Shown here piece after piece: positions 26,658 to 35,156 of a stretch of DNA of 64,000 bases. The stretch comes from Levilactobacillus enshiensis (GTDB lineage: Bacteria > Bacillota > Bacilli > Lactobacillales > Lactobacillaceae). Under the pieces are notes generated by a model that had not been told where the DNA came from, searched no databases, and was given only the letters and a program-made list of their open reading frames with translations. The position numbers were made by a program, and so were the translations under genes. Each line of letters opens with the position of its first letter. Within the stretch, counting starts at the first letter, position 1. The stretch is taken from positions 291,409-355,408 of the forward strand of contig NZ_SULH01000001.1 of NCBI RefSeq assembly GCF_007115095.1. The letters run 5' to 3'.

Positions 26658-27278
26658 TTGCCAAAGCGTCGGCACTCACGCAAGCGAAATAGTCACCCCG
26701 CCACGGCCACCTGGATCTTTGTCTTGGTCTTGTTGGCCTTAGGTGGCGGTTTATTAGTTCGTGGAAAAATTAAAACAGAAATTCAATCGGCTCGTATTGA
26801 TCAGACAGCGAGTGAATCCTCATCGGGGGAGACCGCGGCTCAACGGAAGTTCATCACTGAGATGGCCAAGCCGGCCGTGCGGGTCTACCGCCAAAACGGG
26901 CAGGTTCTACCCAGCATTGTGATTGCGCAGGCTATCTTGGAATCTAGCTGGGGCACCTCGGCACTCTTTCTGCAGGCCAACAACCCATTTGGGGTGAAGG
27001 GTAGCTACGATGGACAGTCCAAGCGCTTCCCGACTAATGAGTACGTGAATGGGAAGAAGATTACGATCAACGCTAACTTCAGAGACTATCCCAATTTGAC
27101 GGCGGCCATTCTCGATCACGATGCCTTGTTGAAGCGCAGCTACTTTAAACAGACGGTCACGGACTATACGGTAGCGGCCAAACTGTTGCAAAATAACGGT
27201 TATGCGACGGATCCCCAATATGCCAAGAAGCTGACCAACCTGATTGCAACCTACAACCTGAATCAGTATGATACTTAG
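26658..27278 (+). CDS. Membrane-anchored glucosaminidase (GH73)
   Basis: 206 residues from TTG 26658, with GGAGG 8 bases upstream. A basic N-terminus and one membrane helix (about 16-36) anchor it; the GH73 domain begins near residue 60. PSIVIAQAILESSWG contains the catalytic Glu (in ILES), followed by NNPFGVKG and a late NGYATDPQYAKKL. It cuts N-acetylglucosaminyl bonds in peptidoglycan. There is no separate wall-binding repeat. A truncated repeat module A starts within about 12 bp of its stop codon. Confidence 0.88.
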   Translation: MPKRRHSRKRNSHPATATWIFVLVLLALGGGLLVRGKIKTEIQSARIDQTASESSSGETAAQRKFITEMAKPAVRVYRQNGQVLPSIVIAQAILESSWGTSALFLQANNPFGVKGSYDGQSKRFPTNEYVNGKKITINANFRDYPNLTAAILDHDALLKRSYFKQTVTDYTVAAKLLQNNGYATDPQYAKKLTNLIATYNLNQYDT

Positions 27279-27287
27279 GCTGTCAGG

Positions 27288-27520
27288 CGAGATGGAGCCA
27301 GCCGTGAAGGTGGTATTAGCTGGTGTTTTTTCAGTCAGCTTACAACCCGGGCGCTTTTGGAGACACGTGGTTTTCGTGGCTTCAAAGCGAGCGAGAAGAC
27401 TGGTGTTCTTCCAGGCTGAAGCGTCCCCACAGCAGGCGGAATCCCTGGCAGCCGGAGTGCGCCAGATTTAGACTAATTTAATGGTGCCTTACTACTAGAT
27501 TTAATCTTTCAGCCTTTAGT
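27288..27520 (+). repeat. Repeat copy E5, module A and right end only
   Basis: Module A without its left half: the copy begins at GATGGAGCC, having lost the GGAGGAGGCCAGG part, 10 bp after the glucosaminidase stop. It has the right terminal repeat (CTTTCAGCCTTTAGT, ending at 27520). The first hairpin keeps pairing through G-T wobbles. A further decayed module-A-like stretch may lie at 27600-27680. Confidence 0.75.
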
Positions 27521-27541
27521 CGTGGTCTAAAACGTAAAAAC

Positions 27542-27588
27542 AAAGAACCCTCGTCCAACTGTGAAGCACGGTTGGACGGGGGTTCTTT
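27542..27588. terminator. Intrinsic terminator
   Basis: AAAGAACCC(T)CGTCCAACT pairs with the complementary GGTTGGACGGGGGTTCTTT; directly after repeat E5. Confidence 0.85.
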
Positions 27589-27693
27589 AGTGGTCAAAGG
27601 TTGCAACCGGGCAATCTTGACGCTGAGCGGTGAATCTTCCCTACGGCAGGCAGAATCAGAAATCCTGAACAGCCGGCCGTGGTTCACTCAAAT

Positions 27694-29013
27694 TTACTTT
27701 TCATTGTAGTTAATGGCCAACTGATACAGGGTCTTAGCCAAGGAATTCAAAGACTTGGTTGGACTTTGATTGGCGAAAAGAATCACGCCAGATTTGTTGC
27801 CCTCGGAGCCGTACAGGATGGTTTGATAGCCGGCACCGGATAAGCCACCGCGAACCCGCTTCATGCCAGATTCGTGGTAAAGGCCACCGGCGTAGCTTAA
27901 TTTGTAGTCGTTGCTGAGGTCATAGTACTGTGTCTTGGTCAAGATTTTGCCGTTACGCAGTCCCTTTTGAATCGTGTAGTAGTCCTCTGGGGTAGCGTAG
28001 TAGTTCCCAGCGCCGAGCAAAGAAGACATCAGGTTTTGTGAAACACCGTTGGCCGTGTAATCCTGACCATTGGTGTAACTATACCCGTTGGCTACAGTCT
28101 GACCAGTGGGTAAATTGTTCCAACTGTAAGTGTTAGTCAGCTTGAGTGGCTGAATGATCCGCGATTGAACCAACTGGTCGTACGTTTGACCGGTAACTTT
28201 TGAGGCGATACCGGCTAGCAACGTGTAGTTGGCGTTGGTGTAGTCGAAGGATTGGTTGTTGCTAACGGATAATTGACTAAGGGTGTAATTTATTTCGGAA
28301 GCTTGCGTAGTCAACAGTGTTGTCGGCGTGGTTTCTCCCATGTCGATTCCGGAGCGATGATTCAAGAGTTGCCGGATCGTGATGTTGCCACTGTTTTTGA
28401 CGCTCGGATAATACTTGCTGAGCTTGTCGGTTAAGGCGAGCTTATTGTTGGCAGCGAGTTGCTCGATGATGGCCCCCGTCATCACCTTTTGCAGTGACGC
28501 GATTGGGAAGAGGGTGCTAGCGTCGTTAGCTGTTTTGGTGCTGGCATTGGCATAGCCAACGTTGACTAGGCTAGCACCAGTTGCGTAGCTGTTGAACAGC
28601 ATGGCGCGGCCTTGGAAGTGGGCGTTTTGTAAAAGTACCGCCGCATTTTGTGAACGGGTAAAGGTTTGCAGAGCATTTTGATTGACCCAGCCAATCGTTT
28701 TTCCGTACCAAGAAAACTTCACATAGGTCGAGCCATCGGATAACTTAGCCGTCTGACTGACCCGGACAAACCGGTGTTGCCAGTTCTTACCGCTGGCATC
28801 ACGCGTCTTAGCGGAACGTTGCGTGTAGTACGGTGCGTAGTAATAGATGCCGTCGTTACGGGTGTTCTGGTTCACAAAACGAGCATTGTAATCAGTCTTT
28901 TTAGTACTGGTAATGGTCGTGTAGCTACGAGCATACGCGGGGTGTGCAGGGAAGAAGCTGCCGACTAACAAGACGGTTCCTAAAAGTAACAATAGTTTTT
29001 TCACAATAATCAT
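27694..29013 (-). CDS. Exported serine hydrolase, beta-lactamase/DD-peptidase (class C) fold
   Basis: 439 residues: signal peptide (about 1-28), an SH3- or GW-like wall module (about 45-120, WYGKTIGWVN), then a class C beta-lactamase/esterase domain. The active-site SLQK (near 173), the YTN of motif 2 (near 258) and GLSGAGYQT near 398 in the place of KTG-like motif 3 fit penicillin-binding-protein relatives. Probably a D-Ala-D-Ala carboxypeptidase or esterase at the cell surface; beta-lactam resistance is not implied. It has an AAGGGG site before the ATG. Confidence 0.85.
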   Translation of the reverse strand: MIIVKKLLLLLGTVLLVGSFFPAHPAYARSYTTITSTKKTDYNARFVNQNTRNDGIYYYAPYYTQRSAKTRDASGKNWQHRFVRVSQTAKLSDGSTYVKFSWYGKTIGWVNQNALQTFTRSQNAAVLLQNAHFQGRAMLFNSYATGASLVNVGYANASTKTANDASTLFPIASLQKVMTGAIIEQLAANNKLALTDKLSKYYPSVKNSGNITIRQLLNHRSGIDMGETTPTTLLTTQASEINYTLSQLSVSNNQSFDYTNANYTLLAGIASKVTGQTYDQLVQSRIIQPLKLTNTYSWNNLPTGQTVANGYSYTNGQDYTANGVSQNLMSSLLGAGNYYATPEDYYTIQKGLRNGKILTKTQYYDLSNDYKLSYAGGLYHESGMKRVRGGLSGAGYQTILYGSEGNKSGVILFANQSPTKSLNSLAKTLYQLAINYNEK

Positions 29014-29245
29014 CCATTTCCCCTTAAGTTATCTTCAATCTTAACGCGCTTTAGTTGCATCGAGGTAACAGAGATGTAGCGATTCGGTAACATTTGCAAT
29101 AACTTAAGTTGTAAAACGACGAATTCAGTTAACTAACCTTTTGAATGGTTGTGCGCTATACTAAATAAATGGGTCGTAAGTTCGTCGTTAGTATGTTAAA
29201 CTGACTCAAAATAAATTGTCTTATACTGAGGAGCTGAAGTAAGCG

Positions 29246-30040
29246 TTGTTACATTTTCTTGGCCAGTTATACGGGCCATTCTTTGACTTACACAATTGGG
29301 AAACGGTCATTTCTTCGGGAAATGATTGGCTGATTATCTTCTCATTAGTGATGATCGAGTGCCTCCTGTCTGTGGATAATGCTGTGGTATTGGCTGCTCA
29401 GACGCAGTCCCTTCCTTCTCAAAAAGAACGAGAGAAGTCGTTGTTCTATGGAATCTGGGGCGCGTACATTTTTCGCTTCATCATCATCGGGTTAGGAACC
29501 TACCTGATTCATTTCTGGGAGATCAAGGTCATCGGGGCACTTTACCTCGCCTATCTGGTGCTCCAATTCTTTACGAAGACCCGAGTCAAGCACACACGGA
29601 AACTAGTGAGTGACAAGAAAAAACGGATTCTGCCCCTCTTTTGGTCAGTCGTGATGCAGATTGAAATGATGGACATCATTTTCTCCGTTGATTCCGTTTT
29701 AGCCTCGTTGGCAATTTCCAGCAATCCAGTCATCGTCTTAATTGGGGGACTGATCGGAATTCTCGCGATGCGGGGTGTGGCTGAGGTCATCATGAGACTG
29801 ATGCAACGTATTCCGGAATTGGAGCCCATGGCGTATATTTTGATTGGGTTGATTGCAGTGAAGTTGTTCATCTCCATCCCAGCTATTGATATCGAAATTC
29901 CAGCAACGCTATTCGGAATCGTTGTGGTTGGTGCGATTATTGTGACGCTGATTATTCACGTCATTCGTAAGCGACGGCGAAAAGTAACAACGCCAAGTGC
30001 AGTTAACATAAAGAAATCTTCTAAATCAACTGAATCATAA
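29246..30040 (+). CDS. TerC-family membrane protein
   Basis: 264 residues, about seven membrane helices. Metal-binding acidic motifs SLVMIECLLSVDNAVVLA and MDIIFSVDSVLASLAIS match TerC; many members export manganese and help to load secreted enzymes with metal. A basic cytoplasmic loop (about 120-135) and a basic C-terminal tail face inwards. The start TTG 29246 is weakly supported (GAGGAG 12 bases upstream). No yybP-ykoY manganese riboswitch is seen in the 200 bp upstream. Confidence 0.85.
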   Translation: MLHFLGQLYGPFFDLHNWETVISSGNDWLIIFSLVMIECLLSVDNAVVLAAQTQSLPSQKEREKSLFYGIWGAYIFRFIIIGLGTYLIHFWEIKVIGALYLAYLVLQFFTKTRVKHTRKLVSDKKKRILPLFWSVVMQIEMMDIIFSVDSVLASLAISSNPVIVLIGGLIGILAMRGVAEVIMRLMQRIPELEPMAYILIGLIAVKLFISIPAIDIEIPATLFGIVVVGAIIVTLIIHVIRKRRRKVTTPSAVNIKKSSKSTES

Positions 30041-30045
30041 GCTAA

Positions 30046-30092
30046 AAATATGGGACCAAGGGCAGACAAAATTGCCTTTGGTCCCATATTTA
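30046..30092. terminator. Intrinsic terminator after terC
   Basis: AAATATGGGACCAA pairs with TTGGTCCCATATTT; the T-tract is short. Confidence 0.8.
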
Positions 30093-30098
30093 GTGATG

Positions 30099-30716
30099 AC
30101 TAGGGTTGAAAGCCTCAAAGTATGGGTCCATGCCTGTTCTACCAACAACAGTAGCCCTAAAAGTAGGCGACATAGTGGTTGATTCGCCTTACCGGCCGGC
30201 AGATATGGGCTGGATCGGTGCGAACACAACTTGAAGCCTCGAAAGAGCCGAGTCTACAAGCTTGGTTTTCTACTAAGCCAGTAAGAAAATCACTTACTGA
30301 CTAAGTAGAACGACGCGCCTGAGCTCATATCTGCCGACCTCTCGGCTGACGTTGTGAGCTCAGACAACTCTGAGAATAACCATAACGGTCGTTATCCATT
30401 GGATTCAAAAATGCCAGGTAGTTGTAGTCTACAGCCGTTGTCTTGGTAGAACGCCGTCAGCGCCGGAGGAGGCCAGGGATGGAGCCAGCCGTGAAAGTGG
30501 TGTTAGCTGGCGATTTTTTCCAGCCGGCTTACAGCACGGGCGACTTTGGAGACACGTGTTCTTCGTGGCTTCAAATCGAGTGAGAAGACTGGTGGTATTC
30601 CGGGCTGAAGCGTCCCCACAGCAGGCGGAATCCCTGGCAGCCGGAGTGCGCCTAATTTAACGGTGCGACTGCTTACCCATACTGAGATGAGACCTGAATT
30701 TTATTTTTTAACTAGT
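30099..30716 (+). repeat. Repeat copy E6, complete B-A element
   Basis: Complete copy of about 618 bp, ends ACTAGGGTTGAAAG and the imperfect complement at AACTAGT. Module B outer helix 30198-30211 with 30322-30335 contains one G-T pair, intermediate between the G-C of E7 and the A-T of E2. The module A ORF has a one-base deletion and shifts frame, yet the hairpin around it still closes. It lies 7 bp behind the terC terminator. Confidence 0.85.
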
Positions 30717-30808
30717 TATTACTCCACTTGATCATTTATACCGCGTGGTTATCTCCTATATTTTTCGGCAAGTGGGACGGGTATACTAGAAGCCGAGGAG
30801 GAGATTAC

Positions 30809-31624
30809 ATGCAAATACGATTGAAGTGGTGGCTGACCGCGCTCGTGGGATTAGTCACAGTTGGTGTCGGGGGACCAGTTGCCAACGCAGCTAGCACAGA
30901 TAAGACTTACCTAGCGGGGGATGTTAGCTATGTTCGGACGAAGCGGGCGATGTTTGTGGGGATTTCTAAAAAAGTCAACGGCCAGTATCACGCTGTCAAG
31001 GTCAAGAAGAATACGTTACTCTATGTTGAGGGGACTTCAGCAGATCATTCGGGGGTCAAGGCAGCCTTTTCGTACGGTGTCGTCAATTACAACCGCGCTC
31101 AGACGTTGAAGTATAAAAATGGGATGACCATTCCCTTTACCAAGGCCAACTTTAAACCGGTTCGTCTCAAGGCGCCAATTCGTACGCAGATTTTTTTGGC
31201 GGGCAAGGGATTTACGGCTAACGCGGCCAACACCAATGCTGCACCAACAGCGGGCTTCTTTTTAACGCTGGACAACTATCTGCAGTTCTATGAGCGATCT
31301 GCGATGGCCAAGAATGATTTCCTGTTTGGCTCGCGCAGGGCAACGACTAATCGGGTCTACAAGCCAACACAGACTGTCAAAACGACTAAGGTGACGGTCA
31401 AAGGGAACACGACGACGGTTTACTATCAGCAACCGGTCAAGGGATTACCTAATCAGAAAATCAGTCAGGGCCACTACCGCCTGAAAATTACGAACCAAAA
31501 GACGATGGGGCAGTTGGGGATTCAACTCGTCGATGGCAGCTACGCCCAAAATGCCACTTGGACCAACTATACCGTTAATGGTAAGCCATACCACTTTGGT
31601 GAGGTAGAATCAGCTGATAACTAG
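30809..31624 (+). CDS. Secreted protein of unknown function
   Basis: 271 residues from ATG 30809, which has GAGGAGGAG just upstream; the longer frame before it runs through the promoter region. A signal peptide (basic MQIRLK, hydrophobic core, NAAS cleavage near 29) precedes a mostly beta-type, Lys-rich mature protein. No known domain. A KTTKVTVKGNTTTVYY stretch near 190 and several Tyr/Lys patches resemble the lactobacillar surface proteins with SH3-like folds. Monocistronic with a terminator at 31664-31693. Confidence 0.7.
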   Translation: MQIRLKWWLTALVGLVTVGVGGPVANAASTDKTYLAGDVSYVRTKRAMFVGISKKVNGQYHAVKVKKNTLLYVEGTSADHSGVKAAFSYGVVNYNRAQTLKYKNGMTIPFTKANFKPVRLKAPIRTQIFLAGKGFTANAANTNAAPTAGFFLTLDNYLQFYERSAMAKNDFLFGSRRATTNRVYKPTQTVKTTKVTVKGNTTTVYYQQPVKGLPNQKISQGHYRLKITNQKTMGQLGIQLVDGSYAQNATWTNYTVNGKPYHFGEVESADN

Positions 31625-31663
31625 GTGGTCCTTTAGGGCCAAACCAAATGAAATGTAAATGCT

Positions 31664-31693
31664 AGCGGCCGTGAGCGATTGCGGTCGCTTTTT
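31664..31693 (+). terminator. Intrinsic terminator
   Basis: AGCGGCCG pairs with CGGTCGCT (one wobble), then TTTTT. Confidence 0.8.
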
Positions 31694-31851
31694 GCTGCCA
31701 GTAGAAGTCTTCTCAGCCGTGCTGTGTCTGGTAGGGATGTATCCATCACTTAGTTTCAGGGGAATCCAGCTGGCCGATTCAACGTCTTAACGTGCGGGGC
31801 GTTAGGTAGTCGTGCTATGATAACTTTAACGAGTAATGGGAGGTTTTGCTG

Positions 31852-32712
31852 ATGCAAATTGGATTTATTGGAACCGGTGTCATGGGCACTGGGATTGTTG
31901 CGAATTTACTGAAGGCTGGGCAACAGGTAGTCGTTTATAACCGTACCAAGGCGCACGCCCAAACCGTGTTGGCTGCAGGGGCAACTTGGGCGGAAACGCC
32001 TCAAGCCGTTGCGGCACAGGCAGATGTGGTCATGACCATGGTGGGCTATCCGAGCGATGTGGAAGAAGTCTATACCGGTGATAAGGGGATTTTTGCTGGC
32101 ATTAAGCCGGGAAGTATCGTGGTCGACATGACGACCAGCACCCCCTCATTGGCAGTCAAATTAACCCAGGTTGCGCACGACCATCAGGTTCAGGCGCTGG
32201 ATGCGCCAGTGTCCGGTGGGGATGTTGGGGCTAAAAATGCGACACTGACGGTAATGGTCGGTGGCGACAAGCCCGCTTATGATCAGTTGTTGCCAGTCTT
32301 CCAGCAGTTAGGGCAACGCGTGGCTTATTTTGGAGCCGCTGGTAAGGGCCAACATACCAAGATGGCAAATCAGATTATGATTGCTGGGACCATGACGGGC
32401 CTAACGGAAATGTTGGTCTATGCTAAGGCGGCCGGGTTAGACCTACCACAGGTATTGGCAACATTAAGCAGTGGTGGCGCCGACAACTGGAGCATGGACA
32501 ATTACGTTCCCCGGATTTTGAAGGGCGACTACACGCCAGGGTTCTTTGCGAAGCACTTCCTAAAGGATCTGCGGATTGCCTTACAAGAGGCCGACAAAAT
32601 GAATCTCGATCTGCCGGCGACCAAGCAGGCGAAACTCTTGTACGAAGCCATGGTTGATGACTTTGGTTTAGGCAATGACGGAACGCAAGGACTGATCAAG
32701 ACTTACGAGTAA
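31852..32712 (+). CDS. NAD(P)-dependent 3-hydroxyacid dehydrogenase family
   Basis: 286 residues from ATG 31852 (GGAGG seven bases upstream). The Rossmann GFIGTGVMGTGI is at residues 4-15. APVSGGDVGAKNATLTVMVG near 118 is the substrate signature of the 3-hydroxyisobutyrate dehydrogenase family, and a catalytic Lys is expected in GKGQHTKMANQ near 170. Relatives reduce tartronate semialdehyde, succinic semialdehyde or glyoxylate; the exact substrate is open. Its gene stands alone. Confidence 0.88.
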   Translation: MQIGFIGTGVMGTGIVANLLKAGQQVVVYNRTKAHAQTVLAAGATWAETPQAVAAQADVVMTMVGYPSDVEEVYTGDKGIFAGIKPGSIVVDMTTSTPSLAVKLTQVAHDHQVQALDAPVSGGDVGAKNATLTVMVGGDKPAYDQLLPVFQQLGQRVAYFGAAGKGQHTKMANQIMIAGTMTGLTEMLVYAKAAGLDLPQVLATLSSGGADNWSMDNYVPRILKGDYTPGFFAKHFLKDLRIALQEADKMNLDLPATKQAKLLYEAMVDDFGLGNDGTQGLIKTYE

Positions 32713-32784
32713 CAGATTGAAAAAATAGCTGCTAGGCGTGATGTGATAGGTGACAGTCTTATCGCCAAATCCAAAGTGGAATGT

Positions 32785-32870
32785 CATGGGATGACGATAA
32801 AACCTGAGAAGCGGTCTTGAGCCTCGCTTTGCGTCGGAACAGTCACCGGCACGAGCAACTGCCAAACAAC
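32785..32870 (+). repeat. Decayed module C remnant (E13)
   Basis: The stretch CCTGAGAAGCGGTCTTGAG and the following CCTCGCTTTG...CGGAACAGTCACCG matches module C of E3 and E4 with several differences. The outer helix is lost. Confidence 0.5.
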
Positions 32871-32888
32871 TAGAAATGAGGGATTAAG

Positions 32889-33290
32889 TTGCGGTTCAAA
32901 GCGTATTTACGAGGGTTGATTCCTTGTTTAGTTTGGGTAATTATCTTCAGCGTGTCGGTTAGTCGTGGGTCGGCGAAGCTGGTGTTCTCATGGTGGACGG
33001 TGTACGTGATTGTGAGTTATGTCCTCTGCTTTCCGCGAGGCTACCGGTGGCTAATGGGGCGCATGCAGCGGGAGAAGACGCCCCAAAAACCAATGAAAAA
33101 TGCGGATCAGGAAGCATTACGCTTAGGGGCGACATATGCGAATACTGGTAAATTTGGAACCGCACGACTTGGCGACGCTAACGGCAAGGAAAGCTGGCTA
33201 ACGCGGACAGGCACGAACTTAGTGGTTTGGTTGTTCTTGGTGATTGCGGGGCCACTAGTGTTAGGACTTAGTTATTTAACTAAAGGTTGA
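32889..33290 (+). CDS. Small membrane protein of unknown function
   Basis: 133 residues from TTG 32889. About three hydrophobic segments (residues 10-25, 30-50, 108-128) with a basic loop between. No known motif. Its last codons (Thr-Lys-Gly-stop) are written by the end of repeat E7 (ACTAAAGGTTGA), so the insertion has supplied the stop codon and perhaps replaced the native C-terminus. I cannot tell whether it is full length. Confidence 0.55.
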   Translation: MRFKAYLRGLIPCLVWVIIFSVSVSRGSAKLVFSWWTVYVIVSYVLCFPRGYRWLMGRMQREKTPQKPMKNADQEALRLGATYANTGKFGTARLGDANGKESWLTRTGTNLVVWLFLVIAGPLVLGLSYLTKG

Positions 33291-33858
33291 AATGAAAGTT
33301 TCAAAGTATGGCCCATGCTTGTTCTAGCAACAATAGTGGTTGAGTCGCCTTACCGGCCGGCAGATATGGGCTGGATCGGTGCGAACACAACTTGAAGCCT
33401 CGAAGGTCACGAGTCTACAAGCTTGGTTTTCTACTAAGCCAGTAAGAAGATCACTTACTGACTAAGTAGAACGACGCGCCTGAGCCCATATCTGCCGACC
33501 TCTCGGCTTACATTGTGCTCTCAGACGACAAGAATAACCCATAACCAACTGTTATTGACTGGACCAAAACCGTTAAGTAACTGTGGTCTACAGCCGTTTA
33601 CCTGATAAAACGTAGTCAGCGTTGGAGGAGGCCAGGGCTGGAGCCGGCCGTGAAAGTGGTGTTAGCTGGCTACGAATTTTTAGCCAGCTTACAGCACGGG
33701 CGACTTTGGAGACACGTGCTCTTCGTGGCTTCAAATCGAGCGAGAAGACTGGTGTTCTTCCAGTCTGAAGCGTCCCCACAGCAGGTGGAATCCCTGGCAG
33801 CCGGAGTGCGCCCAATTTGGACTAATTTAACGGTGCGACTGTTTTACCCATACTGAAA
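33279..33858 (+). repeat. Repeat copy E7, B-A element with shortened right end
   Basis: Starts with ACTAAAGGTTGAA. Module B has a perfect 14-bp outer helix (33359-33372 with 33483-33496) and two inner hairpins: 33391-33402 with 33410-33421, and 33429-33446 with 33454-33471 (16 of 18 pairs). In module A the ATG of the small ORF is CTG. The first hairpin has a perfect AGCTGGCTA/TAGCCAGCT stem. The right terminal repeat is lost; a terminator follows. Confidence 0.85.
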
Positions 33859-33862
33859 TACC

Positions 33863-33915
33863 AAAAAAGACGTTACCGAGTGGCCGGGAATCGGCAGTTC
33901 GGTAACGTCTTTTTG
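33863..33915. terminator. Bidirectional intrinsic terminator
   Basis: AAAAGACGTTACCGA pairs with TCGGTAACGTCTTTT; on the minus strand it ends the GNAT/Trp-type transporter operon. Confidence 0.9.
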
Positions 33916-33927
33916 ACTGGTGTTTGG

Positions 33928-34377
33928 TTACATTTGCGAGTTGTGTGACAAGTTCTTTTTCAACGTCACCACGGGGGCGCCATCTTCGTTGAACGGTTCG
34001 CCGACAATGTGGTAGCCACAGCGTTCGTAGAAGGTCTTGGCCGTGAGTTCGCCGTCGATGACGCCACTGGTAAAACCATGCGTTTTCGCCCAGTCTTCGC
34101 CGGCTTGCAGCACCTGACGACCGATGCCTTGGCCACGAGCAGCTTGACTGGTGCAGACACGACCAAAGCGCATTTCGATGTCAGACTGGGGTTCTAACCG
34201 GAGGGTTCCCACTGGTAATTCGGGACGTTGGTATGCCACCACGTAGAGTCGTTCCGGGGTATCGCGGTCATCGAATTCCACGTCACGCGGGATGCCCCGT
34301 TCGGTCACGAAGGTTGCTTGGCGCAGGGAAAGGGCAGCTGCTCGATTATAGGGCGCATTTGAAATGACAATTTCCAT
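33928..34377 (-). CDS. GNAT-family N-acetyltransferase
   Basis: 149 residues. FGRVCTSQAARGQGIGRQVL (about 72-91) holds the acetyl-CoA loop Q-x-x-G-x-G, and ELTAKTFYERCGY gives the last helix. It begins 8 bp after the ATPase gene of the transporter operon, so it is probably its last cistron. A functional tie to aromatic amino acid uptake is not obvious. It differs clearly from the GNAT at 16.7 kb, although both resemble the ElaA/YjcF group. Confidence 0.82.
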   Translation of the reverse strand: MEIVISNAPYNRAAALSLRQATFVTERGIPRDVEFDDRDTPERLYVVAYQRPELPVGTLRLEPQSDIEMRFGRVCTSQAARGQGIGRQVLQAGEDWAKTHGFTSGVIDGELTAKTFYERCGYHIVGEPFNEDGAPVVTLKKNLSHNSQM

Positions 34378-34385
34378 GGGCGCGC

Positions 34386-35156
34386 CTATTCGATCTCAGC
34401 GAAGAAACTGTAAAGCTTCTCGGTGGTCAAAGCCGCTTTGTCTGCACCGGCCGCGTCAAAGGTGACTTTGCCGTGATGCAGAACAATTAGCCGGTTGCCG
34501 TACGTCAAGGCGTCTTCCATGTGGTGGGTGATCATCAGGCAGGTCAACTTATCTTGCGAGACCCGTTCGTTAGTCAGGCGCATCAGGTCTTGACCGGTTC
34601 GGGGGTCCAAGGCCGCCGTATGTTCATCCAGCAGTAGAATTTCGGGCCGTTTCAACGTGGCCATCAAAAAACTTAACGCTTGTCGTTGACCACCGGATAG
34701 GTTGCCGGTGGCCGTAGTTAGGCGTTCGTCTAGGCCATTGTGCATGGTCGCCGTGAGTTCCTTGTAGTGGTCTAAATGGTGGTTCAATCCCCGAGGCATC
34801 AAGCCCCGTCGTTGTCCCCGTCGTTCGGCAAGTAAGAGGTTTTCGGCCACCGTCATCCGTGGTGCTGTTCCCAATTTGGGATCTTGGAACACACGCGCTA
34901 GAAAGCGTGTCCGTTTTTCTACGGAGTCGTGTGCGATGTCCTTGCCGTTGAGTAGGATCTGGCCGCTATCGATGCTGAGGTCGCCCCCGATAGCGTTGAA
35001 GAGGGTCGATTTACCGGCCCCGTTAGAGCCCAGCACGGTGATGAAATCGCCAGCGTTGATGGTCAGGTTGAGTTTATTGAGGATCGTAATTTCCTCGGGC
35101 GTGTTGCGGTTGACCTTTAACACGACGTCTTTTAGTTCGAGTAGTGGTTTAGTCAT
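34386..35156 (-). CDS. ABC transporter ATPase, TrpZ-type (transporter 1)
   Basis: 256 residues. Walker A GSNGAGKST (about 44-52), signature LSGGQRQ (about 153), Walker B LLLDEH, D-loop AALDP, and a switch His in MITHH. It energises uptake together with the permease and binding protein encoded just upstream; its start overlaps the permease end by 8 bp. Strongly similar in order and sequence pattern to the ATPase at 41.3-42.1 kb. The operon leader carries a Trp-containing peptide, which suggests tryptophan as substrate. Confidence 0.88.
   Translation of the reverse strand: MTKPLLELKDVVLKVNRNTPEEITILNKLNLTINAGDFITVLGSNGAGKSTLFNAIGGDLSIDSGQILLNGKDIAHDSVEKRTRFLARVFQDPKLGTAPRMTVAENLLLAERRGQRRGLMPRGLNHHLDHYKELTATMHNGLDERLTTATGNLSGGQRQALSFLMATLKRPEILLLDEHTAALDPRTGQDLMRLTNERVSQDKLTCLMITHHMEDALTYGNRLIVLHHGKVTFDAAGADKAALTTEKLYSFFAEIE

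Noticed and set aside
29040-29245. Possible yybP-ykoY manganese riboswitch upstream of the TerC gene
   Set aside because: None of the conserved aptamer loops can be recognised, and no terminator or masking helix is seen.
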